Shown: positions 16,390-23,973 of the stretch, in pieces | Numbering within the stretch: the first letter of the stretch is position 1 | Layout of the letters: each line of letters starts with the position of its first letter | Origin: Adhaeribacter_A terreus | GTDB taxonomy: Bacteria > Bacteroidota > Bacteroidia > Cytophagales > Hymenobacteraceae | Reading direction: 5' to 3' | Assembly (NCBI RefSeq): GCF_042657365.1 | Contig: NZ_JBHSKT010000002.1 | Coordinates: forward strand, 310,001-374,000 | DNA length: 64,000 nucleotides | Notes under the pieces: model-generated | Database searches by the model: none | Told to the model about the DNA's origin: nothing | Seen by the model: only the letters and a program-made list of their open reading frames with translations | Translations under genes and position numbers: made by a program

Positions 16390-16773
16390 TTACTCTTTCG
16401 TTTGGGCTACCGTATTATTTTTCATAGTCAGTCCGGCATACGTATAAGGTTGTTCTTTACGGTATTCTACGAAAGCACTGTATTGTTTGGTATTCAGGGT
16501 GTTAAACATGTTTGCTGCATATTGCTCTTCTATCTGGTCTAAGCGCAGATCAAGATAGCGGTTGTCTTGTTCACGCAATTGAGCGAGGGCTGCAATTTTT
16601 TCAAGACGTTCAAGGTTTAATTTTTTGAGTTTCAGGTATTCGCCTTCGTTCAGGTTTAAGCGGCTTGCCATATCCCGGGTTTCTTTTTCAGCCTGAACTT
16701 GCAGGTTTTGGGCCATAAGCGGTGTAAGGGAAACGAGGGAAAAACTGAGGAATAATGTAAGCAATGTTTTCAT
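16390..16773 (-). CDS. Small secreted helical protein, Spy/CpxP-like, paralogue 1
   Basis: A 127-aa protein with a signal peptide ending LMAQ and an otherwise helical, charged mature part. The block LNLNEGEYLKLKKLN and the later TKQYSAFVEY recur in the genes at 17440 and 18142, so the three are paralogues. The layout (signal peptide, about 100 helical residues, conserved LNExxYxxxK, KQ near the end) is reminiscent of Spy/CpxP-type periplasmic chaperones, but the LTxxQ motif itself is not present, so that likeness is only structural inference. It has its own terminator. Confidence 0.72.
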   Translation of the reverse strand: MKTLLTLFLSFSLVSLTPLMAQNLQVQAEKETRDMASRLNLNEGEYLKLKKLNLERLEKIAALAQLREQDNRYLDLRLDQIEEQYAANMFNTLNTKQYSAFVEYRKEQPYTYAGLTMKNNTVAQTKE

Positions 16774-17068
16774 AGCCAGATGTTTTAAGCGTTAGATTTG
16801 TTTATCGGAACTGAGGTTTTTTACGCCTGAACCTAGCTCTTGTTCCTTTAAATAAAGCCGTTTTAAGCCATTTTAACTCGTTTTGGAGGTGTTGTTGGCA
16901 GAGTGCTATACTCAAGTAAATTAAGTGCAATCTTGTTGAGCCGCTCTTGAAATTGTGGGTGAAGAAACGCTTAAACAATAGAGCAGAATGCCAGCGCACG
17001 CATTAACTTATAAGCATAACGGCCAACCTGCAAATGCGTATAAAGGACTTTACTTTAGAAAAAACCGT

Positions 17069-17383
17069 ATGAAAAACGAAGAAAAATCTCCAGGGCACGA
17101 AAACAGAACGAACAGATCGGATATGGCTTTTAAACGCGACCAGGCTAACGGAAACATTGGCGATCCTTCTTCTAAACGCAACATCGGTTTGGGAGGCGAA
17201 ACGCAACGCGATAATCAGAAAGATGAGCTTGAAAACCTTTGTATTGCCGGAGACGAAGTGAGTGGTTACGGCGCTAACAATCATACCGATATCGGCGAAA
17301 ATGCTGCTGGTCCGGGTTTTGAAGCCGAAGGCAGTGAATTTAGCAATGACAATCCGGTAAGAGACGAAGACGAGATTAAATAA
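17069..17383 (+). CDS. Acidic, low-complexity hydrophilic protein of unknown function
   Basis: A 104-aa protein without hydrophobic segments, rich in Asn, Asp, Glu, Gly and Lys; the last ten residues are almost all charged. It looks largely disordered. The ATG at 17069 (MKNEEKSPG) was chosen over one 81 bp upstream because the upstream extension overlaps promoter-like AT-rich DNA and reads as non-coding. It runs opposite to the flanking Spy-like genes and shares a terminator with the second of them. No family recognised; a stress-related hydrophilin-like role is possible but unproven. Confidence 0.6.
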   Translation: MKNEEKSPGHENRTNRSDMAFKRDQANGNIGDPSSKRNIGLGGETQRDNQKDELENLCIAGDEVSGYGANNHTDIGENAAGPGFEAEGSEFSNDNPVRDEDEIK

Positions 17384-17384
17384 A

Positions 17385-17422
17385 AAACAGAAAAGCCCCG
17401 TTTTAACGGGGCTTTTCTGTTT
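17385..17422. terminator. Bidirectional intrinsic terminator
   Basis: A 16-bp stem AAACAGAAAAGCCCCG / CGGGGCTTTTCTGTTT with a 6-nt loop, between the convergent genes ending at 17383 and 17440. Confidence 0.92.
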
Positions 17423-17439
17423 CCTTTCTGCAATCTGAA

Positions 17440-17811
17440 TTATTTCAATTCTTCGGCGGAAAACGCGGTATAATTTTGCTTATTCTCTTTATAGGCAATA
17501 TAAGCTTCCATTTGTTTCGGGCTTAAGAAAGCGCGCAGCTGATTTTCATAATCCGCCTGCAATTCGCTGATCTTCATTTCCCGCAAAGTAGCATCATTCA
17601 GGTATTGAGAATTGATCTCCGATGCTTTTACCATGTTGTCATGGTTGAGTGTTTTTAGTTTGATGTAATCCATTTCATTCAGACCCAAATTGGCCGACAT
17701 GCTGCGGGTTACGGTTGCAACCCGGGCATCCAGATTACCACCAGCCTGTGCAAAACTGATTCCGGTTGTACACAAAAGGATAAACGCCAGAAATATGGTT
17801 AGATTTTTCAT
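17440..17811 (-). CDS. Small secreted helical protein, Spy/CpxP-like, paralogue 2
   Basis: A 123-aa protein starting MKNLTIFLAF; an ATG 51 bp further upstream is rejected because it precedes the signal peptide. The signal peptide ends near SFAQA. The conserved block LGLNEMDYIKLKTLN and PKQMEAYIAY align with the paralogues at 16390 and 18142. The mature protein is helical with many Lys, Glu and Gln. Function unknown; probably periplasmic. Confidence 0.72.
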   Translation of the reverse strand: MKNLTIFLAFILLCTTGISFAQAGGNLDARVATVTRSMSANLGLNEMDYIKLKTLNHDNMVKASEINSQYLNDATLREMKISELQADYENQLRAFLSPKQMEAYIAYKENKQNYTAFSAEELK

Positions 17812-18141
17812 AATAGGAAGTTTTTTTAAGGTGTGTAGTTGAGATCGAAGGTAAAATAACAATTTTTATAATTAATTGTATTTAATTGGCTTAACGACAC
17901 AAGTTAAAAGAAGTTTCATGTTTTTCCAAAATATTAATAAAAATATTAAATTTTGAAATTTATTAATGAAAATAACAATATTTACTGGAATAGTAACAAC
18001 ATAGATTTATATTGTACAATAAGTTCAAAATATGTTAAAATTGAATTATTCAAGTTTTGTTGCAGAAGCAGTTGTGAAGAATTTCCTTTATGCAATAATA
18101 AAAAAGGCGGGAGACTGAGTTTTTACTGCACAAACGGATTT

Positions 18142-18507
18142 TTATTCGCTGATAGCAATAATGGTCAGGTTCGTTTTAAAGCTGTTATATAGGGCTGCGT
18201 AGGTTTCGAACTGTTTGGCCGTTAAAAGATTCTGAATGCGATGCGTATAAGCCGATTCTTCTTCCATGATCTTTTTATTCATCATGTCGCGGTCGTTGCT
18301 ATACATGTCTTTTATCTGAGCTACCCGAATAAGTTTTTCGGTAGTATATTTTTTAACCTGAATATATTCCATCTCATTCAGTTCAACCTGATTGGCCATG
18401 CGACGAGCAATATCGGAGGCTTGGCTGTTAATTTCGGATAGATCGTTAGAAGCGCTGGCGGTTAAAACTGCAAAAGCAAAGAAGGCGGAAGTAATAAGTT
18501 TTTTCAT
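18142..18507 (-). CDS. Small secreted helical protein, Spy/CpxP-like, paralogue 3
   Basis: A 121-aa protein with signal peptide MKKLITSAFFAFAVLTASAS. It carries VELNEMEYIQVKKYT and AKQFETYAAL, matching paralogues 1 and 2. The 330-bp spacer between it and paralogue 2 is very AT-rich and holds no gene I can support. The three paralogues appear to be separate transcription units, which points to local duplication followed by divergence. Confidence 0.72.
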   Translation of the reverse strand: MKKLITSAFFAFAVLTASASNDLSEINSQASDIARRMANQVELNEMEYIQVKKYTTEKLIRVAQIKDMYSNDRDMMNKKIMEEESAYTHRIQNLLTAKQFETYAALYNSFKTNLTIIAISE

Positions 18508-19003
18508 ATCGGAAGTTTTTTAAAGATGCAAAAGCGAATATTGGATAGTTTTTAAATTTAGATATTTTGTTTTGTAGCTTTAACGCACCAAAATGCCCTT
18601 CCGTTGTTGTAAATAAGCTTTTAAATATAATTATTTTGTTTTAGTGCTTGCATTTAATCAGGTTTGTATTGCAAGCTAACTCAGGGTGATGGTGATTTTT
18701 GCGATTTGAGCAGAATTTATAATATAGATTTTGTGCTATTTTCAGAGGCATGCCGAGCTAGGTTTTCATTTTCGCTTCTATATTAATTGAATGCTCACTA
18801 TGGTTTCTTCAGAGTTTACTTTGGAACAATTAAATACCAATAAACCAACCTGAAACCAATGTGGAAGCAGTTTTCAGGTTAAAAAGCATACCGTTTTGAG
18901 CAATAAATAACAGTGTTATTGTGTGATATTGGCTTAAACCCTGAGGAAGGCTTACTTCGTAAACGGTAATTCCGTAATGCTGCGGGCTTTAAGTTTAATA
19001 TAT
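18508..19003. other. AT-rich intergenic region
   Basis: About 500 bp between the divergent Spy-like paralogue 3 and the SDR gene. It holds one 29-bp element and probably both promoters. No ORF with coding character and no hairpin of note. Confidence 0.6.
18869..18897 (-). repeat. 29-bp dispersed element, copy 16
   Basis: Core AAAACGGTATGCTTTT, arm TAACCTGAAAACT. Intergenic, about 110 bp before the SDR start. Confidence 0.87.
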
Positions 19004-20023
19004 ATGAAGAAACAATACCGTTCTTTATTTTGGCTGGGAGCCAGTGCCGGAGCCTTGTTTGCGCTTCGGGCAGTTTCAAAAAGAATAAACGCCTATTCCT
19101 TTCAGGGCAAAGTGGTGGTAATTACCGGAGGTTCGCGGGGCTTGGGTTTAGCCATAGCCCGGATCTTAGCCGAACAAGGTGCCCGCCTTGCCATCTGCGC
19201 GCGTACCGAACACCAGCTCAAAACTGCAGAAGAAGAATTAACAGCGTTGGGTGCGGAAGTGTTGGCTGTTCCCTGCGATCTGACAAACCGGCAACAAGCA
19301 GAAGCCTTTATGCAAAAAGTAAAAACGCATTACGGCCAGGTAGATGTGCTGATAAATAATGCCGGTATCATTCAGGCCGGACCGCTGGAAGCCATGACGG
19401 TGCAGGATTTCGAAAATGCTATGAATACGCATTTCTGGGCGCCTTTATTTACCATGCTCAGCGTTATTCCGGAAATGAAAGTCCGAGGCGAAGGCCGCAT
19501 CGTAAATATTGCATCGGTTGGAGGAAAGGTGAGTGTGCCTCACATTGTACCTTACAGCGCCAGCAAATTTGCGTTGGTTGGTTTATCAACCGGTTTCCGG
19601 CATGAACTTAAGAAAGACGGCATTAAAATTATTACTATCAATCCGGGTTTAACGCGCTCGGGCAGCAATGTAAATATTTCGGTGAAAGGGCAGGCGGAAA
19701 AGGAATATGCCTGGTTTACGGCCATGGGGAATAGTTTACTCACTTCTTCCAGTGTAGAAAATACAGCCCGCCAGATCGTGGAAGCTTGCCGCTACGGCGA
19801 AGCGGAGGTGCTGACTAATTTACCCGCCCGCGTGCTGGCCCTTGCCAACGATATTTTTCCGGAACTTACCTCCGATATTTTAAGCCTTTCCAGCCAATAT
19901 ATTTTGCCCGGTCCTACCACTGATAAAACAGAGAAAACTGGCCTGGAAAGCGATTCGGAGTTGGTGCCGAAACATTTAAGAACCCGTGCCACCAAAGCTG
20001 CGCTCGATAATAACGAATTCTGA
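19004..20023 (+). CDS. Short-chain dehydrogenase/reductase, membrane-anchored
   Basis: A 339-aa SDR with an N-terminal hydrophobic anchor (residues 5-22) before the Rossmann domain. The cofactor motif TGGSRGLG, the NNAG motif and the catalytic YSASK are present, with a matching Ser in NIASVGG. It reduces or oxidises an unknown carbonyl/alcohol with NAD(P)(H). The extra C-terminal 80 residues are longer than a minimal SDR and fit the extended classical group. The ATG at 19004 (MKKQYRS) is preferred to one 27 bp upstream. It ends just before a 29-bp element and a terminator. Confidence 0.85.
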   Translation: MKKQYRSLFWLGASAGALFALRAVSKRINAYSFQGKVVVITGGSRGLGLAIARILAEQGARLAICARTEHQLKTAEEELTALGAEVLAVPCDLTNRQQAEAFMQKVKTHYGQVDVLINNAGIIQAGPLEAMTVQDFENAMNTHFWAPLFTMLSVIPEMKVRGEGRIVNIASVGGKVSVPHIVPYSASKFALVGLSTGFRHELKKDGIKIITINPGLTRSGSNVNISVKGQAEKEYAWFTAMGNSLLTSSSVENTARQIVEACRYGEAEVLTNLPARVLALANDIFPELTSDILSLSSQYILPGPTTDKTEKTGLESDSELVPKHLRTRATKAALDNNEF

Positions 20024-20029
20024 TCTGCG

Positions 20030-20058
20030 ACTTTTTGAGCGTGAAACCCTACCATTTT
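20030..20058 (-). repeat. 29-bp dispersed element, copy 17
   Basis: Core AAAATGGTAGGGTTTC, arm ACGCTCAAAAAGT. Between the SDR stop and its terminator. Confidence 0.82.
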
Positions 20059-20064
20059 ACAAAT

Positions 20065-20095
20065 AAAAAGCCCAGTTAAGCTAACCGGGCTTTTT
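20065..20095. terminator. Intrinsic terminator
   Basis: Stem AAAAAGCCC / GGGCTTTTT flanking a 13-nt loop that can pair further (TTAAGCTAA). Shared by the SDR gene and the convergent TonB-domain gene. Confidence 0.8.
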
Positions 20096-20135
20096 TATAA
20101 GATATTTTCTTCTAACAGCTTTTGCTTAAGATCAA

Positions 20136-20861
20136 TTAATTAAAGCGGATCGGTAAGGTGAACAGCACTTTTACGGCTACTCCCTCTTGCTTGCCGGGTT
20201 CCCAGCGAGGCATTTGCTTTACGATCTTCAGAACTTCATTGTCTAAGCGTTTATTTACACTTTTAATGATTTTGGCATCGGAAACGCTGCCATCCCTTTC
20301 AACCATAAACTTGACAACCGTACGCCCGGAGGCTTTTTTCATGATATACGCTTCTTTTTTAGCCAGCTTTTTTAAGTTGGTTTTCAGATATGTAAAAAAC
20401 TCCTGGTTCCCGCCCGGAAAAACCGGCGGCGTTTCAAAAGCATAATAAGTGGTGTCTTTGCCGGTTTTGGTAAAGCATTTGCCGGAAATCAGTTTGCCTC
20501 TTTTATAAAGGTCTTCTCTGCGTACTTTGCCGTTTTTAAAGTACGTTCTGAAGCTACCATTCAATTTCCCGGATTTGTAATTGGCTTCTAGGCGGCGTTT
20601 ACCAGTTGCTTCATTCCACTCATTCCAGATGCCATTCCTGGTATTGTTTCTCGGGTTTAAAGCTTCTTCAGAAATGAGCCGGCCACTCCGGAGAAACATT
20701 TGTTTGATAACCTGATCTTCGTTTACGGGTTTGGTTACCAGATAATACCGGGCTGTTAAAGAATCGGCAGTGGGGTTAAGCTTTTTGTCGAGGTAAGTGC
20801 GTTTTTGAGCATGAGCGGTAAAAAGAATGCAGGAAAGTATAAGAAGCAGGAAGTATTTCAT
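20136..20861 (-). CDS. Secreted protein with YwqK/MORN-type repeats and a TonB C-terminal domain
   Basis: A 241-aa exported protein: signal peptide ending TAHAQ, a central segment of glycine/asparagine turns (GIWNEWNE, YKSGKLNGSFRTYFKNGKV, LYKRGKLISG) typical of YwqK/MORN-like repeats, and a TonB C-terminal fold (PVFPGGNQEFFTYL, VVKFMVERDGSVSDAKIIKS, MPRWEPGKQEGVAVKV, FTLPIRF). It has no proline-rich spacer and no N-terminal anchor beyond the signal peptide, so it is unlikely to be a classical TonB energiser. Such fusions are common in Bacteroidota and their role is unknown. Confidence 0.8.
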   Translation of the reverse strand: MKYFLLLILSCILFTAHAQKRTYLDKKLNPTADSLTARYYLVTKPVNEDQVIKQMFLRSGRLISEEALNPRNNTRNGIWNEWNEATGKRRLEANYKSGKLNGSFRTYFKNGKVRREDLYKRGKLISGKCFTKTGKDTTYYAFETPPVFPGGNQEFFTYLKTNLKKLAKKEAYIMKKASGRTVVKFMVERDGSVSDAKIIKSVNKRLDNEVLKIVKQMPRWEPGKQEGVAVKVLFTLPIRFN

Positions 20862-20923
20862 TGAGTTGTAAAATCCTTTGCTCCATTCATAAACTATGCC
20901 GTTTTTGTTTTTGCAAAATTCCT

Positions 20924-20952
20924 AAAACGCTATGTTTTTAGCGTTAAAAAGT
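20924..20952 (+). repeat. 29-bp dispersed element, copy 18
   Basis: Core AAAACGCTATGTTTTT, arm AGCGTTAAAAAGT. Between hrpB and the TonB-domain gene, 10 bp after the hrpB stop. Confidence 0.9.
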
Positions 20953-20961
20953 GACGGATGC

Positions 20962-23496
20962 TTATTTGGGTTTTCGTTTTACGCCCCGCACCGGTTCTGC
21001 TTTTAGCGGATCTTCGGGCCAGTGGTGCTTGGGGTAGCGGCCACGCAGATCTTTCCTGACTTCGAAATAACCGCTGTTCCAGAAGCTGCGCAGATCCTTG
21101 GTAACCTGTACGGGCCGGTGCGCCGGCGAAAGCAAATGCATGAGCAACGGCACTTTTCCACCGCCAATTTTGGGTGTTTCCAGCATCCCGAAAACTTCCT
21201 GCAACCGAACTGCTAAAACTGGCGCTTCAGGTTTGGTATAATCCAGTGGAATTCGGGAGCCCGTCGGAACTTCAAAATGGGAGGGAGCGAGGCGGTCCAT
21301 TTCGGTGCGTTGTTCCCAGCTCAGGTCTGCCAGCAGCAATTCTTTAAAATCTAAGCGGGAGATATCATTCCAGCTGCGTAAACCCACCAGATGCGGTAAC
21401 AGCCAGTTTTCCAATTCAGCTGTTAAATAAGCATCTGAAACGTCGGACCATTTCTGCGGATCGAGTTGATGTAAAAAAGTCAATCGCAGCCGGGTTTTTG
21501 CGGCTTCCTCGTTCCAGGGCAACCGCGAAATTCCTTTTTCCCGGATCGCTTCCAGCAACACTTCGGCTATTTTATCGGCATCGGGTTTGGCTAACGCGCT
21601 TTCTTCCAGGATCAACGCGCCGAGTTTAGTGATTTGCCGGGCTACAATTCGTTCCGTATTCGCATCCCATTTTATTTCCTGTACTTTTTCGGTTTGGGAA
21701 GCAAAATGCTCTAACAATTCTGCTTTGCTTAAAGGCGCAGCCAGCAACACACGCGGATTATTGCCAGTTTCCAGATGCGCGATGCCGTAAAATTCTGCTT
21801 CGGAAAAAAGTTCGGTGGCCAGTTTAGCTCTTTGCCCGGTAATCAAACGCACCATGCCCGAGTTTTCGCGCTGTGCAATGCGTTCCGGATAAGCCAAAGC
21901 AGTTAACAAACCAGCAGCATCGGGATGAAGCTGTTGCTGCTTTTCTCCGAGCCGCTGTTTCAGTTGGCTGGCTTGTTCCCGGATTCTGCGCAGGGCATTT
22001 TCATCGGTTTGAAAACCGGGCGTGTGCGGCCTTTTACCGGAAAGGAACTCGAGCCGCAAATGCAGGTCCGGATTGGGCTCGGTTCGTTCGGCAGAAACTG
22101 GTTTCAGGATGTCGCGTTCAGCGAGTAAAGAAGCTAATGCGCAGGCTGTGGCGCCGAAATTCAATTCATGTCCGCGCATTACCAAATGACCTAATCTTGG
22201 ATTTAGCCCAAGTTTTGCCAGCGCACGTCCATGATTGGTTGGCTGGCCATTTTCCGAAACAGCATCGAGGCGGAAAAGCAAGTCGCGGGCCTGCGCCAAA
22301 GCAGCCGCCGGCGGTACATCGAGCCATTTCAACGAACTGATATCTTTCACACCCCAAACCGAAAGTTCCAACGCCAGATTACTCAGATCGGCTTCACAAA
22401 TTTCCGGGGAAAGGTGCGCCGGAAGTTGCAACTGATCAGCCGCCGACCACAAGCGGTAGCAAATACCCGGACCCAAACGACCGGCCCGCCCTCTGCGCTG
22501 ATCGGCGGCTGCCTGCGAAACCGGAACTGTTACTAAAGTAGTTAAGCCGGTACGTGGCATGAATTTCGGAACGCGGGCAAAACCACCATCAATTACCATG
22601 CGCACGCCTTCTATGGTTAAACTGGTTTCGGCAATGCTTGTGGCTAAAACTACTTTTCTCTTTCCGGCTGGTGCAGGTTTTATAGCGGCTTGTTGTTGCT
22701 GTAAGGTCAGTTCGCCGTGCAATAAATGCAGATCGGTGTTTTCCGGCAGGTTGTTTTGCAGCATTTCCGCAACGCGCCGCATTTCACCTAAGCCTGGCAG
22801 GAAAACCAGAATATCACCTTCGGCATGTTCTTTTAAGGCTTTGCGAATGGTTTTCGGAACGAGTTCGGTCAGGCGTTTGGCAGGTTGATTTCCGGCAGCG
22901 GCAATTTCAGCGGGAAGCAGGTATTGCGTTTCGATGGGGAATTGCCGGCCCTGGCTGGTGATTACGGGCGCTTCGAGCCAATCACCGATAAAAGTGACAT
23001 CCAAGGTAGCACTCATCAGCACCAAACGCAGGTCTGAGCGAAGTACGTTTTGGGCATCCAAAGCCAGCGCCAAACCCAGATCAGCCTGTAAACTTCGCTC
23101 GTGAAATTCATCGAAAAGAATGGCCGAAACATTTTCCAAAGTCGGGTCATCCTGCAACATGCGCGTCAAAATGCCTTCGGTAACCACTTCAATTTTAGTT
23201 TGTTCCGATACGGCTTTTTCCATGCGCACGCGGTAGCCCACGGTCTGGCCGGGTTTCTCGCCCAGCAGATCGGCCATGCGTTGCGCGGCAGCTTTGGCAG
23301 CTAAACGGCGCGGCTCGAGCATAATAATTTTGCCGGTGCCCAACCAGGAACTTTGCAGCAAAGCCAGCGGCACAAGCGTGGTTTTACCGGCACCGGGCGG
23401 CGCTTCCAGCACTAAACGCGGGTGGTTTTCCAGGCTTTTCAGCAGTTCGGGCAGGACGTTTTTTACAGGCAATTCGGGCAGCGCATCGAAATTCAT
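20962..23496 (-). CDS. hrpB: ATP-dependent RNA helicase HrpB
   Basis: An 844-aa DEAH-type helicase. Walker A is APPGAGKTT, motif II is DEFH, and motif VI is QRRGRAGR; the helicase-associated domain and the long HrpB-specific C-terminus (RSFWNSGYFEVRKDLRGRYPKHHWPEDP) follow. Length is close to other HrpB proteins. The cellular substrate is not known. No 29-bp element is seen in this 2.5-kb gene. It is monocistronic with a 10-bp gap to a downstream element. Confidence 0.93.
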   Translation of the reverse strand: MNFDALPELPVKNVLPELLKSLENHPRLVLEAPPGAGKTTLVPLALLQSSWLGTGKIIMLEPRRLAAKAAAQRMADLLGEKPGQTVGYRVRMEKAVSEQTKIEVVTEGILTRMLQDDPTLENVSAILFDEFHERSLQADLGLALALDAQNVLRSDLRLVLMSATLDVTFIGDWLEAPVITSQGRQFPIETQYLLPAEIAAAGNQPAKRLTELVPKTIRKALKEHAEGDILVFLPGLGEMRRVAEMLQNNLPENTDLHLLHGELTLQQQQAAIKPAPAGKRKVVLATSIAETSLTIEGVRMVIDGGFARVPKFMPRTGLTTLVTVPVSQAAADQRRGRAGRLGPGICYRLWSAADQLQLPAHLSPEICEADLSNLALELSVWGVKDISSLKWLDVPPAAALAQARDLLFRLDAVSENGQPTNHGRALAKLGLNPRLGHLVMRGHELNFGATACALASLLAERDILKPVSAERTEPNPDLHLRLEFLSGKRPHTPGFQTDENALRRIREQASQLKQRLGEKQQQLHPDAAGLLTALAYPERIAQRENSGMVRLITGQRAKLATELFSEAEFYGIAHLETGNNPRVLLAAPLSKAELLEHFASQTEKVQEIKWDANTERIVARQITKLGALILEESALAKPDADKIAEVLLEAIREKGISRLPWNEEAAKTRLRLTFLHQLDPQKWSDVSDAYLTAELENWLLPHLVGLRSWNDISRLDFKELLLADLSWEQRTEMDRLAPSHFEVPTGSRIPLDYTKPEAPVLAVRLQEVFGMLETPKIGGGKVPLLMHLLSPAHRPVQVTKDLRSFWNSGYFEVRKDLRGRYPKHHWPEDPLKAEPVRGVKRKPK

Positions 23497-23531
23497 AAGG
23501 CAAAGATACGTAGGAGGGAGGTGGCATTTCG

Positions 23532-23560
23532 GGTTTTTTGGTCGAAAAGGATAGCGTTTT
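23532..23560 (-). repeat. 29-bp dispersed element, copy 19
   Basis: Core AAAACGCTATCCTTTT, arm CGACCAAAAAACC. 36 bp upstream of the hrpB start codon. Confidence 0.9.
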
Positions 23561-23636
23561 TAGGTGGAAAGTAGGTGGCTTCGGTTTAGGCTGCGGAATT
23601 TGTAAAGAAGGTTATTGTTTTTCATAGCACACAAGT

Positions 23637-23827
23637 CAACCACCCCCGGCCCCTCCTGTCCAGGCGGGGAGCTTGTTCGTAGCCAGATTGTACTTCTAAA
23701 AGTCTTTCATAACCTTTGATTTTCATAAATTGTAAATTGGTAAAACGCTATACTAAAAGCCTCTAAAACTCAAAAGTAGCAGCAAAGCAAAGCTCCCCGC
23801 CTGGACAGGAGGGGTTGGGGGTGGTTG
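23637..23827. repeat. Long inverted repeat with 38-bp arms
   Basis: Left arm 23637-23674 and right arm 23790-23827 are reverse complements except for about two bases. The sequence is built from CCACCCCC..CCCCTCCTGTCC-type runs. A 29-bp element lies in the loop. It could fold as a large hairpin in RNA. No transposase is nearby. Confidence 0.85.
23742..23770 (+). repeat. 29-bp dispersed element, copy 20
   Basis: Core AAAACGCTATACTAAA, arm AGCCTCTAAAACT. In the loop of the long inverted repeat. It resembles copy 25 in having AAA in place of TTT. Confidence 0.75.
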
Positions 23828-23895
23828 ATTTCAGGGTAGCAGCATTTATTTGTAGCTCAGTCGGTTGCTATTTTTACCAAAGCCACATTTCCCCT

Positions 23896-23962
23896 AACAA
23901 AAAAGCCGCAACCCTCAGGCTGCGGCTTTTGCAAAAACGCTATCGTTTCGGGCTGAAAAAGT
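23896..23962 (-). terminator. Terminator plus 29-bp element, duplicated module A
   Basis: A terminator hairpin (stem AAAGCCGCA..TGCGGCTTT) preceded, in the direction of the T9SS transcript, by a 29-bp element. The whole 67-nt block is repeated at 27175-27241 with three mismatches. Each copy closes a leftward gene. Confidence 0.88.
23934..23962 (+). repeat. 29-bp dispersed element, copy 21
   Basis: Core AAAACGCTATCGTTTC, arm GGGCTGAAAAAGT. Between the T9SS gene stop and its terminator. Confidence 0.92.
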
Positions 23963-23973
23963 AAGTTTAAAGT

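Larger units (their letters stand above)
23497..23973. other. Intergenic region rich in repeats
   Basis: About 480 bp upstream of hrpB and downstream of the T9SS gene. It contains three 29-bp elements, a 191-bp inverted-repeat structure and a terminator. No coding sequence is supported. Confidence 0.75.
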
